Source: Spirosoma validum
Lineage (GTDB): Bacteria > Bacteroidota > Bacteroidia > Cytophagales > Spirosomataceae
Direction: 5' to 3'
DNA length: 64,000 nt
Assembly: GCF_014699035.1 (NCBI RefSeq)
Contig: NZ_JACXAA010000005.1
Coordinates: 62,001 to 126,000 of the forward strand
Both the position numbers and the translations under genes were made by a program. The notes below the pieces were generated by a model. It saw nothing but the letters and a program-made list of their open reading frames with translations. It made no database searches and was not told where the DNA came from. Position 1 is the first letter of the stretch; the number at the start of each line of letters is the position of its first letter. Of this stretch, positions 62,912-64,000 are shown in pieces.

Positions 62912-63961
62912 TTATTTCAACGTCAGCAAATAGCCAATTGTGAAGTTCGCATCCCAGTCGAAAACGAACTGATTACAGCCGGTTGCTTCGGCGATGGCTT
63001 TGTAGATGTTCAGACCGGCTTTCGACTTGGCATTTTCAAGTTTGTAAGCCGATGGCGCATCAAGAACTGTATACCGTTCTTTACCTTTTCGAACTGATTT
63101 AGCCAATTCGAACGGAACACCACCGATAATAAAGCACGTATTGCGATGATCGGAAGGCACTTGTTTGGCTTTCGCTTTCACCTCAGTGGCAACGGTCTCA
63201 TCGCTGGTGTTATTCTGGAAATACTTGGCGCCGTAGGTTTCCAGTGCTTTCGTGGAGCCGCCTTCTTTCCACGAAATTTTGGTGTTTCCTGACCCAATAT
63301 CAACCACAAATGAATTGTCGTAGAAATCAGCAGGAAGAACGGACCGCAAACCCAATGAACCTTCCTGTTCGGGCGTAACGGTATTCACTACGTAGTTCAG
63401 CGATTTCAGCGCTTTTATAATCTTCAGCGTACCCTCGGCTTTTACTGCCCCGGAGCTAACCACAAACTGAATATCACGACCACCCACGCCAAAGTCGAGC
63501 ATTTTGCCAATGTAGCTTTTCAGACCCGACCGGATGTCGTCGTCACTGGCCATGTTTTCCATAACAAGGCTGTTGCCAAATTCAGCTTTTTCGAGTTTCC
63601 AGCGTTTCTGATCGTCAATCCGAACGATGAACGAATTAAATCCACTGGCTCCCATTTCCACGACGCCCTTAAGCTTCCCGTTTTGGGGTTCAGGTGCCGT
63701 ATACGTGAATGGTTTCTGAGGTCCATTGCTCGTTGCTTCATTCGACGTAGTACCGCCATCCGATGCACTGGATTCTTCTACGGCGGCTTCAGCGGTTTTG
63801 TCGTCCGCGCGGGGTAACGTTTGCGACTCCGAGTATTCTTTGTCTTTCGGCTGGAGTTTACGTAACGCTTCGTTGCCACCGAAGTAGCGGAAAGCGAAGA
63901 AGATAGCGGCCAGCACCAGGGCCGTGATGAGCAGCCGACCGGCCACGGTTAAACGTTGCAT
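62912..63961 (-). CDS. Membrane-anchored protein with actin-like ATPase (ASKHA) domain
   Basis: 349 residues. One N-terminal membrane helix (about 8-28) is followed by an acidic, Ser/Thr-rich linker (30-95). The domain then shows the three nucleotide-binding signatures of the Hsp70/actin/sugar-kinase superfamily: phosphate 1 VEMGASGFNSFIVRID (101-116), phosphate 2 FVVDIGSGNTKISW (218-231) and an adenosine-like FIIGGVPFELAK (277-288). The layout suggests Ppx/GppA phosphatase relatives, but length and details differ. Topology (domain in or out) is unclear. Confidence 0.75.
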   Translation of the reverse strand: MQRLTVAGRLLITALVLAAIFFAFRYFGGNEALRKLQPKDKEYSESQTLPRADDKTAEAAVEESSASDGGTTSNEATSNGPQKPFTYTAPEPQNGKLKGVVEMGASGFNSFIVRIDDQKRWKLEKAEFGNSLVMENMASDDDIRSGLKSYIGKMLDFGVGGRDIQFVVSSGAVKAEGTLKIIKALKSLNYVVNTVTPEQEGSLGLRSVLPADFYDNSFVVDIGSGNTKISWKEGGSTKALETYGAKYFQNNTSDETVATEVKAKAKQVPSDHRNTCFIIGGVPFELAKSVRKGKERYTVLDAPSAYKLENAKSKAGLNIYKAIAEATGCNQFVFDWDANFTIGYLLTLK

Positions 63962-64000
63962 AGTGTTTAAAGAGTGAAAGAGTGAATGAGCGAAAGAGTA

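Noticed and set aside
1..64000. tRNA, rRNA, CRISPR arrays, prophage or transposase genes
   Set aside because: Reading both strands, I saw no cloverleaf-like clusters, regular spacer arrays or transposase/integrase motifs; short RNA genes could still be missed without a covariance search.

Overview
This window looks like chromosome from a Bacteroidota of the order Cytophagales, probably Spirosoma-like. The order is well supported and the genus is a guess. The evidence is a PorQ type IX secretion protein, a secreted subtilase with a T9SS C-terminal sorting domain, three carboxypeptidase-regulatory/beta-barrel outer-membrane proteins, LytTR and NarL-type two-component systems, weak Shine-Dalgarno sequences, and several matches to the Bacteroidota promoter TTG-N17..23-TAnnTTTG. 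I see no rRNA, tRNA, CRISPR array, prophage or insertion sequence. About 60 protein genes fill the window, mostly in short operons, and compact intergenic hairpins separate many of them.

Layout. 0-5.6 kb: a two-component pair cut by the left edge, a DUF2723 membrane glycosyltransferase-like protein and folD. 5.9-10.5 kb: small accessory genes (secreted protein, DUF4385, a Xre-RES toxin-antitoxin pair, DUF1349, a PNPOx-like flavoprotein, a SRAP DNA-repair protein). 10.7-20.5 kb: two large outer-membrane barrels enclosing a ROK kinase, a peroxiredoxin, a secreted thioredoxin-like protein, a methyltransferase and a TetR regulator with a visible palindromic operator. 20.6-30.6 kb: YitT, cysK-cysE, a PQQ sugar dehydrogenase lipoprotein, an uncharacterised lipoprotein, a YciO-type protein, a GT2 glycosyltransferase, a BrkB-like protein, a thioesterase and mltG.

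30.9-45.1 kb: an overlapping MFS / TYW3-like / methyltransferase operon, hslU, a GH20 hexosaminidase, Uma2, then a four-gene operon of two LVIVD lipoproteins, a barrel and porQ. An acyl-CoA carboxylase beta subunit with a small downstream membrane ORF, a class III aminotransferase and a two-repeat barrel protein follow. 45.2-58.1 kb: a micropeptide-symporter pair, several lipoproteins and secreted proteins, Nudix, macrodomain, a divergent HxlR/SpxH-like pair, the T9SS subtilase with an overlapping lipoprotein gene, LysR and an EamA exporter. 58.1-64 kb: a mosaic of REP-like repeats, a LytTR two-component system divergent from a third barrel protein, and a membrane-anchored protein with an actin-like ATPase (ASKHA/Ppx-GppA-type) domain.

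The most interesting items are: (1) the LVIVD lipoprotein-barrel-porQ operon, a possible unrecognised accessory module of type IX secretion; (2) the membrane-anchored ASKHA protein at the right end; (3) the TYW3-like protein translationally coupled to a transporter and a methyltransferase; (4) several families of intergenic hairpins, including a perfect 44-bp inverted repeat that covers both stop codons of a convergent pair; (5) micropeptides at 42416, 45269 and possibly 10393. All functions are inferred from sequence reading alone; no database search was run.
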